Shown in pieces: positions 7,613-17,231 of a stretch of DNA of 64,000 bases. The stretch comes from JBIQKZ01 sp044464765. Its GTDB lineage: Bacteria > Pseudomonadota > Gammaproteobacteria > Burkholderiales > Burkholderiaceae_B. Numbering within the stretch: the stretch's first letter is position 1; every line of letters starts with the position of its first letter. Both the position numbers and the translations under genes were made by a program. The notes under the pieces were generated by a model. The model was not told the origin of the DNA. It saw nothing but the letters and a program-made list of their open reading frames with translations, and did no database searches. Location of the stretch: NCBI GenBank assembly GCA_044464765.1, contig JBIQKZ010000008.1, positions 62,001 to 126,000 of the forward strand, written 5' to 3'.

Positions 7613-10006
7613 CTATGTTTTTTTCGCATTATCGTTCCCTTGCGCTGTCGCGTCCAGAGCGGCACGCGAGTTTGCAAGGCGAGTCAAAAGAATGGATATA
7701 CGAGCTCCGCCTTCGCGTCCATTGGATATGTCAATCCGGCCCCCGTGCTCTTCGATGATCTTCTTGACAATCGCCAAGCCCAAACCGGTACCCGTTGTCT
7801 TGGTTGTTACGTAGGGTTCGAAAACCCGAGACAACACCTGGGCCTCGAATCCCGGGCCATTATCCGAAACAGTCAGCCTGACGGCCAGATGTTCGTTTCC
7901 GCCATCAAGCGATGAATGCGTCAGCTTGGTCTGCACGTAAATCCTACCATTTTCAGGAGCTTGTCCTTGATTGATGGAATCACGGGCATTGGCCAGCAGG
8001 TTATTCATGACTTGCCTTAACTGTGTCGGGTCGCCTTCAATCAACGGCAACGTATGATCGAACGCTGCCTCTATTTTGACACTTTGCCCATCGGTGTGCA
8101 TAGAGGCGCCGGCTGGATCCCAGCCATACAGCGTCAACACATCGGCCGCCAGTTCGTTGATATTGATGGCCTGCATCTGTGCGGGCGGCGTGCGCGCATA
8201 TTCGCGAAAATCATCCACCATCTTCTTCAGCGAAGCCACCTGGTTCACAATAGTATTGGTCGATCGCATCAACATGGCCGCGTCATCCGCATCAAGGCGC
8301 TGCTCCAGCTTCATGGCAAGCCGTTCGGCCGATAATTGAATGGGCGTCAGGGGATTCTTGATCTCGTGCGCCAGCCGGCGGGCAACTTCGCCCCACGCCA
8401 CCGTGCGATTGGCCGAGATCACCTCGCTGATGTCGTCAAAGACCACCAGATAGCCATTGCCCCGGCCATCCACGCTTAAATGGGTGCCTCGGGCCAATAG
8501 CGTGATGACATTTTGCTTCTGTTCGTTGTCCGCATTGGCACTGTCCTCGAGTTCGAACTGTTGCTGCCAGTAAGGCCGCTCGGAGCCCACCGCGGCATGG
8601 GCCGCGAATGCGTGCCGTATGAGTTGCGACAACGTAAAGGCGCCATCAATGGTTTCCAGCGGACGCCCCTTGACCGAGCGCAGATCAACACGCAGGATGG
8701 CCTGGGCGCCATGATTGAACATGGAGACGCGAAAACCCTCGTCGAACACCAGCACGCCCGACGACAAATTACTGAGCACCGATTCCAAATACACATTGGA
8801 ACGCTCGAGTTGCTGCCGATTGTTTTCCACCATCTGGCGCGCATCTTCAAGCTGGCGCGTCATGGCGTTGAACGACCGCGTCAGTTGGCCGACCTCGTCT
8901 TTCTCGGGGGGTTCCGGCAAAGGCCGGTAATCACCGACCCCCACCGCCTGCGTACCTGCGGCAAGCGTCAACAGCGGCCGCACGAGGCGGCGCGACAAGG
9001 CCAGCGCCACCACCACGGCGGCAAACACGGCAAGAATCAAGGCAAGCGTCAAGGTAATGCCGTAAAGCTTGCGCAACCCCAAGCGCGACAAGGCCAGTTC
9101 CTGATAATCCCGATAGCCCTGCCTGACCTGGTTGGCGTTGCGTGCGATTTGCTCGGGCACGGGCTGAATCAGTTGCAGCCAGCGGCTATCGGGCGACACC
9201 CCCAGGGCGGTCGCCCGGCCCAACACATGAATCGGAACAACCACGCGCAACTGCAAACCCGTGTTGCCCGCAAGATCGGTGTCGTCCAACTCGGGCGCGT
9301 CGACCAATTCGTCGGCCTCCGCTGCGCCATAGTTGCGCGACACCCGTAGTTGATTCAGCACATGAGGCGGAGGGACATCGGGAATCAGTTGCCCATAGTT
9401 CGACGAGGAAAAGGCGACCAGCCTGCCATTGCCACTGAAAATCATGGCTTCAGACGCACCGCTGGTTTCACGCAGACGGGTGATGGTGACGGCCATATCG
9501 ACATCACTGGTATCCGTCAGCTTGGCGGCAGCCTCGCGGGCCCGACTGCTTAAATCTTGCAATTGCGTATCCAGCGCCGCCCGTCCCAGGGTCAGCCCCG
9601 CCTCAAGCGCGGTATCCACCCGGACATTGAACCAGGACTCGATGGAGCGCGACATGAACTGTACCGAGAGCACATAAATCAATGCGCCCGGCAATACGCC
9701 GATCAAGGCAAAGGACAGCGCAAAACGGGCAGTGAGCCGCGCACCAAACTGACGGCGCCGGATCTGGCGCAAGAGCCTGGCCGACAACACCACGACCCAG
9801 AAAATCAGGGCAACGGCAAACACCCCGTTAAGCAGCAGCAAAGTGTCGTATTGCTGAGCGTAGCGCGACGCATTGCCCGTGGACCAGACCAATAACGCGA
9901 GCAGCGCCAGCGCGCTGACCGCGGCGATCAGCAACGTGGCTCGCAACCCCCACTTCAGGAGGGATCGCCGGTGTTTAGGGAGACTGAAAATAAGAAATCT
10001 TTCCAT
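7613..10006 (-). CDS. NtrY-like membrane sensor histidine kinase
   Basis: This is a large sensor kinase of about 797 aa. Two to three N-terminal transmembrane helices are followed by a long periplasmic sensor region, another transmembrane segment, a HAMP domain (SRRLVRPLLTLAAGTQAVG) and a PAS-like segment. The HisKA H-box is RRLAHEIKNPLTPIQLSAER and the ATPase boxes are NNLLANARDSI, DNGPGF and GTGLGLAIVKKI. I chose ATG 10006 (MERFLIF). The frame also allows GTG 10024, and neither start has a good ribosome site. The 5' end overlaps the DUF4390 gene by about 52 bp. The partner regulator follows directly. Confidence 0.9.
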   Translation of the reverse strand: MERFLIFSLPKHRRSLLKWGLRATLLIAAVSALALLALLVWSTGNASRYAQQYDTLLLLNGVFAVALIFWVVVLSARLLRQIRRRQFGARLTARFALSFALIGVLPGALIYVLSVQFMSRSIESWFNVRVDTALEAGLTLGRAALDTQLQDLSSRAREAAAKLTDTSDVDMAVTITRLRETSGASEAMIFSGNGRLVAFSSSNYGQLIPDVPPPHVLNQLRVSRNYGAAEADELVDAPELDDTDLAGNTGLQLRVVVPIHVLGRATALGVSPDSRWLQLIQPVPEQIARNANQVRQGYRDYQELALSRLGLRKLYGITLTLALILAVFAAVVVALALSRRLVRPLLTLAAGTQAVGVGDYRPLPEPPEKDEVGQLTRSFNAMTRQLEDARQMVENNRQQLERSNVYLESVLSNLSSGVLVFDEGFRVSMFNHGAQAILRVDLRSVKGRPLETIDGAFTLSQLIRHAFAAHAAVGSERPYWQQQFELEDSANADNEQKQNVITLLARGTHLSVDGRGNGYLVVFDDISEVISANRTVAWGEVARRLAHEIKNPLTPIQLSAERLAMKLEQRLDADDAAMLMRSTNTIVNQVASLKKMVDDFREYARTPPAQMQAININELAADVLTLYGWDPAGASMHTDGQSVKIEAAFDHTLPLIEGDPTQLRQVMNNLLANARDSINQGQAPENGRIYVQTKLTHSSLDGGNEHLAVRLTVSDNGPGFEAQVLSRVFEPYVTTKTTGTGLGLAIVKKIIEEHGGRIDISNGREGGARISILLTRLANSRAALDATAQGNDNAKKT

Positions 10007-10539
10007 GGGGTCGCAAGTGACCACGCGCTACTGTTATAGGCATCTATCTGAAATGGCCTGGGCAGCCTGGAGGTATCCAATCGGACCCGGATCCGGCCGT
10101 TATATTCTTCGTCGGTATCCAGCTCGGCAAGATCCGCCACCGCCCAGCCCCGAATATTGCGCACGAATGACAAGGCATCGTCGAATGACGCCTCGGGCAA
10201 GCTAAGTTCGCCCGTGCCCACACGCCACTGGCGCGTCAGCACGTTATAGACGATGCGCCAGGTAAGCTGTTGATCCGCCAGCACCTTATCAAACCACCAC
10301 CAACGCTTGGAAACGATTTCAAGATCGGCGGTAAAGTAGATGGGAACGCCTTTTTGCGCGGCATTGCGCAACTCGGAGCTTACGTCGAGCTGGACATCCG
10401 CATCGATATACAACTGACCGTCCCGAACCACGGGGTCGACCCGCTCGACATAGGCTTCAGCCGTCGTCGGCAGGGCTGCCCCCACCTGAAAGGCAAGGAC
10501 AAGGCACAAGGCGATAGAAAGTCCGGTACGGAAAATCAT
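9955..10539 (-). CDS. DUF4390 domain-containing secreted protein
   Basis: A 194-aa protein with an N-terminal signal-peptide-like segment (MIFRTGLSIALCLVLAFQVGAALP). The conserved body, with KGVPIYFTADLEIVSKRWWWFD and WRVGTGELSLPEASFDDAL, matches what I know as DUF4390. Function is unknown. It sits between rsmB (49 bp upstream) and the ntrY-like kinase (overlapping), an order conserved in Burkholderiales, and may be a periplasmic accessory of the kinase. The open frame continues upstream to 11079, but that part is antisense-like shadow of rsmB in another frame. Confidence 0.85.
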   Translation of the reverse strand: MIFRTGLSIALCLVLAFQVGAALPTTAEAYVERVDPVVRDGQLYIDADVQLDVSSELRNAAQKGVPIYFTADLEIVSKRWWWFDKVLADQQLTWRIVYNVLTRQWRVGTGELSLPEASFDDALSFVRNIRGWAVADLAELDTDEEYNGRIRVRLDTSRLPRPFQIDAYNSSAWSLATPWKDFLFSVSLNTGDPS

Positions 10540-10588
10540 CAGTGACCTGCGTTGGAAACAGCAAACTAACCGGGCAACCCGCATAACG

Positions 10589-11944
10589 TCAGGATGGCTT
10601 GCCGAACAAGGCGTAGAAGAACCCGTCATATAAACTGCTTGAACCATCCACCGGCAAGGGTAGCAATTGCCCCGGCGCCGACAGCCGGAGGGCATCCGGA
10701 TGGGCCTTCTCGAACGCCAGCGCCTGTTGCTCGCCCTCTTGCGGGAAAATAGAGCAAGTAGCATACAACATACGCCCGCCAGGCCTGACGGTTTTCCAAA
10801 GCGACGCAATAATTTTGCGCTGTAAAGCCGTTGTGCGGACGATATCGGCTTCGCGGCGCAGCCAGCGTATATCCGGGTGCCGACGCACAATGCCCGACGC
10901 CGTGCATGGCACATCGGCCAAGACCGCATCAAACGGCCGGCCATCCCACCAGGCATCCAGGTCGGCGGCATCCGCGGTTGCCAGCGCAACGCGCGAGCTT
11001 GCCAACGCCAGGCGGTCGAGATTCTGCCGCACCCGCTCCAACCGGCCCTGATCACTGTCCAGCGCCAGGAGATCGACATCCGCCATCTCTAGAAGGTGGG
11101 CGGTTTTACCCCCTGGCGCAGCGCACGCATCCAGCACCCGCTCGCCGTCCTGTGGATTGAGTATCTGCGCCGCACGCTGAGCGGAAGCATCTTGCACCGA
11201 CCACCATCCCTGGGCGAAGCCCGGGATGGATTGAACAGCGCGAGGCGGCGTAACCACCAGCCCTGCCTCGCCTATACGCTGGGCATCCAGCCCGGCCTCT
11301 GCCAGCGCCTGAATCATGGCCTCCACCGACGACTTGCGTAAATTGACTCGGAGAGTAAGTGGACCAGGTTCGTCCGCCGCCAGCAAAAGCGCTTGCCAGT
11401 CTGTGGGGTAGGCACGCCGCACATGGTGTATCCACCACTGGGGGTGATTCCAGCGCGCCACAGGATTCTTCAATACCTGGGGTAAAATAGCTGCTCTTTG
11501 TCGAGCAAAGCCACGCAAGGCGGCATTCAGCAGACCTTTATACGAACGCATGTCTGGTCGTGCGGCCACCGCTTCAACCGCCTGGTCCACGATGGTGTGC
11601 ACCGCGTAAACAGGCAGACCCCGCACCAACCCAGCCTGTAAACCCGGGTTGTCCGACACTTCGATCGCGGTATCCAGCAATGTCAGCGCCACCAGCAACA
11701 AGGCGTCAAACAGTGGTTGCGGCGGCGTACGCTTGACCAAAGTTTGCTTGATTTCAGTAATACGCCCCAGGCGGCGCATTACATGGAAGCTGACGGCTTG
11801 CACGGGCGCCCTTAAATCGGCGGGGGTCGACGACAGGCAGTCGGACAACGAGCGGCCCGACAGCACGCCTTGCACATTCTGCGCGCTGGCCAGCATGATT
11901 TTAGATAGCGATGCGCGTTGCGGCTTGGAAGGAATATCGGACAC
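10589..11944 (-). CDS. rsmB: 16S rRNA (cytosine(967)-C(5))-methyltransferase RsmB
   Basis: RsmB methylates C967 of 16S rRNA. The 451-aa product has an N-terminal NusB-like RNA-binding domain and a C-terminal SAM domain. The SAM motif is DACAAPGGKT, and the two catalytic Cys motifs are DVPCTASG and YATCSIFPQEGE. The start is GTG 11944, with only a weak AGG upstream. A later ATG at 11896 would lose conserved N-terminal residues. It heads the run rsmB-DUF4390-ntrY-ntrX and is divergent from rimO. Confidence 0.94.
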   Translation of the reverse strand: MSDIPSKPQRASLSKIMLASAQNVQGVLSGRSLSDCLSSTPADLRAPVQAVSFHVMRRLGRITEIKQTLVKRTPPQPLFDALLLVALTLLDTAIEVSDNPGLQAGLVRGLPVYAVHTIVDQAVEAVAARPDMRSYKGLLNAALRGFARQRAAILPQVLKNPVARWNHPQWWIHHVRRAYPTDWQALLLAADEPGPLTLRVNLRKSSVEAMIQALAEAGLDAQRIGEAGLVVTPPRAVQSIPGFAQGWWSVQDASAQRAAQILNPQDGERVLDACAAPGGKTAHLLEMADVDLLALDSDQGRLERVRQNLDRLALASSRVALATADAADLDAWWDGRPFDAVLADVPCTASGIVRRHPDIRWLRREADIVRTTALQRKIIASLWKTVRPGGRMLYATCSIFPQEGEQQALAFEKAHPDALRLSAPGQLLPLPVDGSSSLYDGFFYALFGKPS

Positions 11945-12077
11945 GAAAGCTGAGAACCTGTAAATAAGTATCTTTCCACTTGGACTTTATCATCAATTTC
12001 ACCCGCCTTCCGCACCGCCGCCAGACAGTCGTTGATTTTTCGTCTATTCCAGGCCACAAGGCCTATCGAGGTTACGC

Positions 12078-13394
12078 ATGAATTCCCCTAAAGTAGGTTT
12101 TGTAAGCCTGGGTTGCCCAAAGGCGCTAGTCGATTCCGAGCGCATACTGACCCAACTGCGCACGGAAGGCTACGCCATCACGCCCAATTACGACAACGCG
12201 GACGTCGTCGTGGTCAATACCTGTGGGTTCATTGACAGCGCCAAGGCCGAGTCGCTGGACGCCATCGGCGAAGCCATCGCGGAGAACGGCAAGGTCATTG
12301 TCACAGGCTGCATGGGTGTGGAAGAGTCCGTCATCCGCGACGTGCATCCCGCCGTGCTGGCCGTTACCGGCCCGCAGCAGTACGAACAAGTGGTACGGGC
12401 CGTGCACGAGGCCGCGCCCCCCAATCTGCAACACGATCCGTATATCGATCTGGTGCCGCCACAAGGCATCAAGCTAACGCCTCGGCATTACGCTTATCTG
12501 AAAATCTCTGAAGGCTGCAACCACCGCTGCAGCTTCTGTATTATTCCGTCGATGCGCGGCGATTTGGTCAGCCGCCCCATCGGCGATGTCATGAGCGAAG
12601 CCGAACGTCTGGTCAATGCCGGCGTGAAGGAATTGCTGGTCATTTCGCAAGACACCAGTGCGTATGGCGTGGATGTGAAATTTCGCACCGGCTTCTGGAA
12701 CGGCCGCCCGATCAAGACGCACATGACGCAGCTTAGCGAAGCCCTGGGCCAGTTCGGCGTATGGACCCGCCTGCATTATGTGTATCCCTATCCGCACGTG
12801 GATGAGGTCATCCCCTTGATGGCGGATGGCAAGATCCTGCCTTACCTGGATATCCCCTTCCAGCACGCCAGCCCGCGGATCCTGAAGCTGATGAAACGAC
12901 CGGCCTTCGAAGACCGTACCTTGGCCCGCATCAAGCAATGGCGCGAAACGTGTCCCGACCTTACCCTTCGGTCTACGTTCATTGTCGGTTTCCCGGGGGA
13001 AACCGAGGAAGAGTTCCAGTATCTGCTTGATTGGATGAGCGAGGCGCAACTGGATCGCGTGGGGTGTTTCCAGTATTCGCCGGTGCAGGGCGCGCGGGCG
13101 AACGAGCTGCCCGATCCGGTGCCCGACGAGGTCAAGCAAGAACGCTGGGATCGTTTCATGGCGCATCAGCAGGCCATTTCAACGGCGCGCCTGGCGCAGA
13201 AGGTCGGCCGTGAAATTGATGTCTTGATTGATGAGGTTGACGAAGACGGCCCGATTGGTCGCTCCAGCGCAGACGCGCCGGAGATTGATGGCAATGTCTT
13301 TGTACAAAGCGAACGGGCGCTGAAGCCTGGCGATATGGTGCGCGCGCGGGTGACGGATTCAGATGAGTATGATTTGTACGCGGAAGTGATCTGA
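12078..13394 (+). CDS. rimO: Ribosomal protein S12 methylthiotransferase RimO
   Basis: This radical SAM enzyme adds a methylthio group to the conserved Asp of ribosomal protein S12. The N-terminal UPF0004 domain supplies three cluster cysteines (SLGCPKALVDSE, NTCGF, GCMG). The radical SAM cluster motif is CNHRCSFC, and a C-terminal TRAM domain ends the 438-aa protein. SLGCPKALVDSE distinguishes RimO from MiaB. It is a single-gene unit followed by a 329-bp non-coding stretch. Confidence 0.96.
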   Translation: MNSPKVGFVSLGCPKALVDSERILTQLRTEGYAITPNYDNADVVVVNTCGFIDSAKAESLDAIGEAIAENGKVIVTGCMGVEESVIRDVHPAVLAVTGPQQYEQVVRAVHEAAPPNLQHDPYIDLVPPQGIKLTPRHYAYLKISEGCNHRCSFCIIPSMRGDLVSRPIGDVMSEAERLVNAGVKELLVISQDTSAYGVDVKFRTGFWNGRPIKTHMTQLSEALGQFGVWTRLHYVYPYPHVDEVIPLMADGKILPYLDIPFQHASPRILKLMKRPAFEDRTLARIKQWRETCPDLTLRSTFIVGFPGETEEEFQYLLDWMSEAQLDRVGCFQYSPVQGARANELPDPVPDEVKQERWDRFMAHQQAISTARLAQKVGREIDVLIDEVDEDGPIGRSSADAPEIDGNVFVQSERALKPGDMVRARVTDSDEYDLYAEVI

Positions 13395-13723
13395 GGATTT
13401 CAGCGCGGTGTTTCTAAAGGTGCTATTGACTGACGGTATCTGCTGGGGCAGTTGGCTGACACTGAACAGGTTTCTGATGAGGCTGTTGTCTGGCGGGGCC
13501 AGGAGTAAACCGGCACGGCGTGCTGTTTCCGCGGCTACGTCGTCAGGCCGCCCGGTGAAACGACGCGGACGCGGAAGAAGCACGCCGTGCCGGCCCGCTC
13601 ATGTCCACCCCGGACAACGCCTTAAGAACCCAGTAAGTGGCACCGCATGAGGCCCGATGCCTTAAGTAAGCATCCCGATATAATGCCCACACCATAAACA
13701 TCGCAAAACCACGGAACCCTGCC
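13395..13723. other. Non-coding gap between rimO and doxX
   Basis: This 329-bp interval has no credible coding frame in either strand. Its main content is the extended inverted repeat at 13510-13593, listed separately. No transposase remnant or tRNA was seen. The last 40 bases before doxX (ccgatataatgcc around 13675-13688) contain a TATAAT-like hexamer that may serve doxX. Confidence 0.6.
13510..13593. repeat. Large inverted repeat / potential stem-loop
   Basis: Perfect 15-bp arms, ccggcacggcgtgct at 13510-13524 and agcacgccgtgccgg at 13579-13593, flank 54 nt. The interior can extend the stem: ttccgc (13527-13532) pairs with gcggaa (13571-13576) and cgtcgt (13538-13543) with acgacg (13560-13565). 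The whole 84 nt could fold as one long imperfect hairpin. No U-tract follows on either strand, so it is not a standard intrinsic terminator. Confidence 0.8.
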
Positions 13724-14128
13724 ATGTCTTCATCCGCCGACCTAGGAAAACTGCTTCTACGCCTAAGCTTGGGCATCCTCATTCTCTTGCACGGCATCGC
13801 CAAGCTCAGCAGCGGCGTCGGCGGCATCGAAAACATGATGTCGGCGCACAGCCTGCCCGCCTTTTTTGCCTGGGGCGTTTATATCGGCGAAGTGCTGGCC
13901 CCGCTTCTGTTGATTCTCGGCCTATATACCCGGCTCAGCGCCCTGGTGATCGCCATCAACATGATCGTCGCCGTGGCCCTGGTCCATATGTCCCACCTAT
14001 TTCAACTGACCGGTTCAGGCGGCTGGCGCCTGGAACTGCAAGCCATGTTCCTGTTCACCGCCCTGGCTATTGCCCTGCTTGGCGCCGGCCGCTACAGCCT
14101 GGGCGGCAATAACGGACGCTGGAACTAA
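13724..14128 (+). CDS. DoxX family membrane protein
   Basis: A 134-aa integral membrane protein with four predicted transmembrane helices. The family hallmarks are LLLRLSLGILILLHGIAKL near the N-terminus and GVYIGEVLAPLLLILGLYTRLSA in the middle. DoxX/DoxD relatives are linked to quinone or thiol redox processes, but the role of this member is unknown. It stands alone between the inverted repeat and the convergent fmt gene, whose stop is 15 bp away. Confidence 0.85.
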   Translation: MSSSADLGKLLLRLSLGILILLHGIAKLSSGVGGIENMMSAHSLPAFFAWGVYIGEVLAPLLLILGLYTRLSALVIAINMIVAVALVHMSHLFQLTGSGGWRLELQAMFLFTALAIALLGAGRYSLGGNNGRWN

Positions 14129-14143
14129 TAGGCGCACGAACCG

Positions 14144-15094
14144 CTACAGCGGCTTCCAGCCTTGCACAAACGCGCTGACCGGCTGGCGCTTGCCGCCGGC
14201 CTTTTGCAATTCCAGCAAACGCAAGACACCATCAGCCGTCACCATATCCACGCCATCGGCTGATACAGTCAATACCTCGCCCGGCTCTTTGCCCGCCGCC
14301 ACCGACGCCTCTTCCAATGCCACAGCCGACCAAACCTTGACCGGATCGGCCAAGCCAGGCAAGCGCACAGTGGCGCCGGGCACCGGATTGAAGGCCCGCA
14401 CCCGGCGCACCAACTGTTCGGCTGATTGAGAAAAGTCCAGCGGGCTCTCGGCTTTGTCCAGCTTGGCCGCGTAGGTCACCCCTTCTGCGGGCTGGGGAAT
14501 CGCTTGCAACCCACCCTGGCCGATCGCCTGAATCGCCTCGAGAATGGCGGTTGCGCCTAGCTGGGCCAGCGCACCGTGCAACTGCGCTGCCGTATCCGCA
14601 CGGCCTATTGGCAACGAACGCACCAACAGCATGTCACCCGTATCAAGCCCCTCGTCCATTTGCATGATGGTAATGCCAGTGTGGGAATCGCCCGCCTCGA
14701 TGGCGCGTTGTATGGGCGCCGCGCCCCGCCAGCGCGGCAACAGGCTGGCGTGGATGTTCAGACAGCCATGCGCAGGCAATTCCAGCACCCATTGGGGCAG
14801 GATCAGACCGTAGGCGGCCACCACCATTAGGTCGGGTTCAACATCGTTTAATGCCTGCTGAGCGGCGCGAGCTTCGTCGGGAAACTTGCCGTCGAGCCGC
14901 AGGCTGCGCGGCTGCAGCACAGGAATGCCGGAGGCCAGTGCGCGCTGCTTGACTGGGCTGGGTGTCAGTTTCAGCCCGCGCCCCGACGGGCGATCAGGTT
15001 GAGTCAGCACCAGCGGCACGTCATGACCTGCCGTTAAAATGGCCTCCAGGGCCAGACGGGCGAATTCGGGCGTACCCGCAAAAACTATGCGCAT
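14144..15094 (-). CDS. fmt: Methionyl-tRNA formyltransferase
   Basis: Fmt formylates initiator Met-tRNA using 10-formyl-tetrahydrofolate. The 316-aa product has the opening MRIVFAGTPEFA and the catalytic region LNIHASLLPRWRGAAPIQRAIEAGD, including the Asn and His of the Asn-His-Asp triad. The third residue falls in GLDTGDML. A C-terminal OB-like domain completes it. It is downstream of def on the same strand, the usual def-fmt pairing that links formylation with deformylation. Confidence 0.96.
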   Translation of the reverse strand: MRIVFAGTPEFARLALEAILTAGHDVPLVLTQPDRPSGRGLKLTPSPVKQRALASGIPVLQPRSLRLDGKFPDEARAAQQALNDVEPDLMVVAAYGLILPQWVLELPAHGCLNIHASLLPRWRGAAPIQRAIEAGDSHTGITIMQMDEGLDTGDMLLVRSLPIGRADTAAQLHGALAQLGATAILEAIQAIGQGGLQAIPQPAEGVTYAAKLDKAESPLDFSQSAEQLVRRVRAFNPVPGATVRLPGLADPVKVWSAVALEEASVAAGKEPGEVLTVSADGVDMVTADGVLRLLELQKAGGKRQPVSAFVQGWKPL

Positions 15095-15230
15095 GAATGA
15101 TCCATTCCGGAATGGGGAGGCGTCATCATACCAAGCGCCCCGCGCACGACCGCTGCATTGCGTGCACGCCTTACGCAGCCAGAAGGGCTGATGCAGCCGT
15201 GATGAACATCGTTCAGGAAGCGCGTGTGAA

Positions 15231-15743
15231 TTAGGCTTTCAGGGCTTCGCGCTCTTGTTTGCGGATCTTGGTCTTGATGCGGTTTTGCTTGAGCGGTGAG
15301 AGATATTCGACAAAGACCTTACCCATGAGGTGGTCGAGTTCGTGCTGCACACAAACGGCCAAAAGGCCTTCGGCATCGAACTCGTAGGGCTGGCCCTGTT
15401 CATTCAGCGCCCGAACTGTAATTCGGGCGGCGCGCTGGACTTCGTCGTAGACGCCGGGAACCGACAGGCAGCCTTCTTCGTAAACCTGAAGATCGTCGCT
15501 TTTAAACGTGATTTCGGGGTTGATCAGGACCAGGAGGTCGTCGCCGTTTTCGGACACATCGATCACCACCACACGCTCGTGGATGTCTACCTGGGTGGCA
15601 GCCAAGCCCACGCCCGGAGCGTCGTACATGGTTTCAGCCATGTCGCGCACCAACTGGCGAATGCGGTCGTCGACCACCTCGACAGGTTTGGCGACTTTAT
15701 GCAAGCGCGGATCGGGGTAATGCAGGATGGGAAGTAAAGCCAT
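15231..15743 (-). CDS. def: Peptide deformylase
   Basis: Peptide deformylase is a metalloenzyme that removes the N-formyl group from new proteins. All three family motifs are present: GVGLAATQ, EEGCLSVPG and QHELDHLMG, which supply the Cys and two His metal ligands and the catalytic Glu. The frame extends to 15785, but I chose ATG 15743 (MALLPILHYPDPRL) because homologues start there. This gives 170 aa. fmt follows 136 bp downstream. A perfect TATAAT on the minus strand lies 28 bp upstream. Confidence 0.95.
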   Translation of the reverse strand: MALLPILHYPDPRLHKVAKPVEVVDDRIRQLVRDMAETMYDAPGVGLAATQVDIHERVVVIDVSENGDDLLVLINPEITFKSDDLQVYEEGCLSVPGVYDEVQRAARITVRALNEQGQPYEFDAEGLLAVCVQHELDHLMGKVFVEYLSPLKQNRIKTKIRKQEREALKA

Positions 15744-15770
15744 AAAAAAAGGGTCCGTTTCGTCTAAATC

Positions 15771-15776
15771 ATTATA
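15771..15776 (-). promoter_or_regulatory. Candidate -10 hexamer of the def promoter
   Basis: The minus strand reads TATAAT here, placing a start site near 15764, about 20 bp before the def ATG. The -35 candidate at 17-bp spacing (TGGTTG) is poor, so support is moderate. Confidence 0.4.
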
Positions 15777-16013
15777 ACAAAACAACTTTCCGCCAACCAG
15801 GCACTACCTAAGCAACAATGCGCTGCTTGGCGCGTGGAGGGGCAAGAGTGTTCGAATCGAAAAGTCGGTGGCGAGACACAGATACTTGATGATTCGCCGA
15901 CCCAACGTGGTTCGAATGAAAATCAAGGACGAACATGCCAAGCATGGACAGAAACAGCGCATCCGGGACACAAACGCTTCCGAAATCACCAACGATTGTG
16001 CGACACTGACCGA

Positions 16014-17186
16014 ATGCACCAACATCCCTCGACAGAAGAACTGGCGGCCTGGATCCGCCTGGCCATGGAGCCCGGCCTGGGGCCCGCCCAGGCGCGGCAA
16101 CTGCTTGCGGCCGTCGGCCTGCCGCAGGACATCTATCGTCTGTCGACGCCGTCCCTGGCCAAGCACCTGCCGCATGATCTGGCCCGGCAATTGGCAGGAC
16201 CAGCGGCTGAACCTGTGACCAAGGCAATCGCCCTTGCCGAGAAATGGCTGGCCGAACCCGGCCATCATATTCTGACCCTGGCCGATCCCGCCTATCCAGC
16301 CGCTTTGCTAGACAGCCACGATCCACCCTTGATGCTGTACGTGAACGGGCTGCTCGACACCCTTGCCCACCCCGCGATTGCCGTGGTGGGCGCCCGTAGC
16401 GCCACGGCCGGCGGCACGGATAATGCCACCGCCTTTTCCAGCTATCTGGCAAACCAGGGATGGTGCATTGTCAGCGGCCTGGCCCATGGCATTGACGCCG
16501 CCGCGCACGAAGGCGCACTGCGCGCCGGCGGGCGCACTATTGCCACGCTGGCCACCGGCGCCGATCTAGTCTATCCGGCCGCCAATCGCGATCTGGCCCA
16601 TCGCATCGCAAAGCAGGGCGCACTGATCTCAGAGTTTCCACTGGGCACACGCGCCTTGCCCTATCAATTTCCCAAACGCAACCGTATTGTGGCGGGCCTG
16701 GCGCGCGGCGTATTGGTCGTGGAGGCCGCCAAGAAAAGCGGTTCGCTCATTACCGCGCGCCTGGCCTCTGAAATGGGCCGCGAGGTCTTTGCCATTCCTG
16801 GATCCATCCATTCCCCGCTGTCGCGCGGCTGTCATGAACTGATCCGGCAAGGCGCCAAGCTGGTCGAGTCAGGCCAGGACATTCACGAAGAACTGGGCAA
16901 ACCATTGGACACGCCGGCAGGCGCTGTGCAACCAGCGGTCGAGCTCGCCTCCTCCGATAGCCCTGTCTGCGCCGACACCCGGCCCGTGCAGCCGCGCCTT
17001 CCATTGTTCGACCCCGAGACGCCTGAAGCGCAGGTGCTGGACGCCCTGGGCTACGACCCCGTGGATACGGACGTATTGCAATGCAGGACGGGTCTGGAAG
17101 TGGCCCGCCTTGTCGCGGTGCTGATGCAACTGGAACTGACCGATGTCGTAGAGCGCTTGGGCGACGGCCGATATCAGCGCCGGTAG
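16014..17186 (+). CDS. dprA: DNA-processing protein DprA
   Basis: DprA protects incoming single-stranded DNA and loads RecA during transformation. The 390-aa product has a SAM-like N-terminal domain and the Rossmann DNA-binding core (VVGARSATAGG, VSGLAHGIDAAAHEGAL, EFPLGTRALPYQFPKRNRIVAGLA, SGSLITARLA). A C-terminal DprA winged-helix region closes it. The frame is open back to 15834, but residues before MHQHPSTEELAAWI have no family resemblance, so I chose ATG 16014. It is divergent from def. Confidence 0.94.
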   Translation: MHQHPSTEELAAWIRLAMEPGLGPAQARQLLAAVGLPQDIYRLSTPSLAKHLPHDLARQLAGPAAEPVTKAIALAEKWLAEPGHHILTLADPAYPAALLDSHDPPLMLYVNGLLDTLAHPAIAVVGARSATAGGTDNATAFSSYLANQGWCIVSGLAHGIDAAAHEGALRAGGRTIATLATGADLVYPAANRDLAHRIAKQGALISEFPLGTRALPYQFPKRNRIVAGLARGVLVVEAAKKSGSLITARLASEMGREVFAIPGSIHSPLSRGCHELIRQGAKLVESGQDIHEELGKPLDTPAGAVQPAVELASSDSPVCADTRPVQPRLPLFDPETPEAQVLDALGYDPVDTDVLQCRTGLEVARLVAVLMQLELTDVVERLGDGRYQRR

Positions 17187-17231
17187 CCCGGGGAATCACC
17201 AGCGCCCCCTCGCACCTCGCACCGCCCCCGC

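Noticed and set aside
15834..16013. N-terminal extension of DprA by 60 codons
   Set aside because: The extra residues have no DprA similarity; the normal family start is at 16014.
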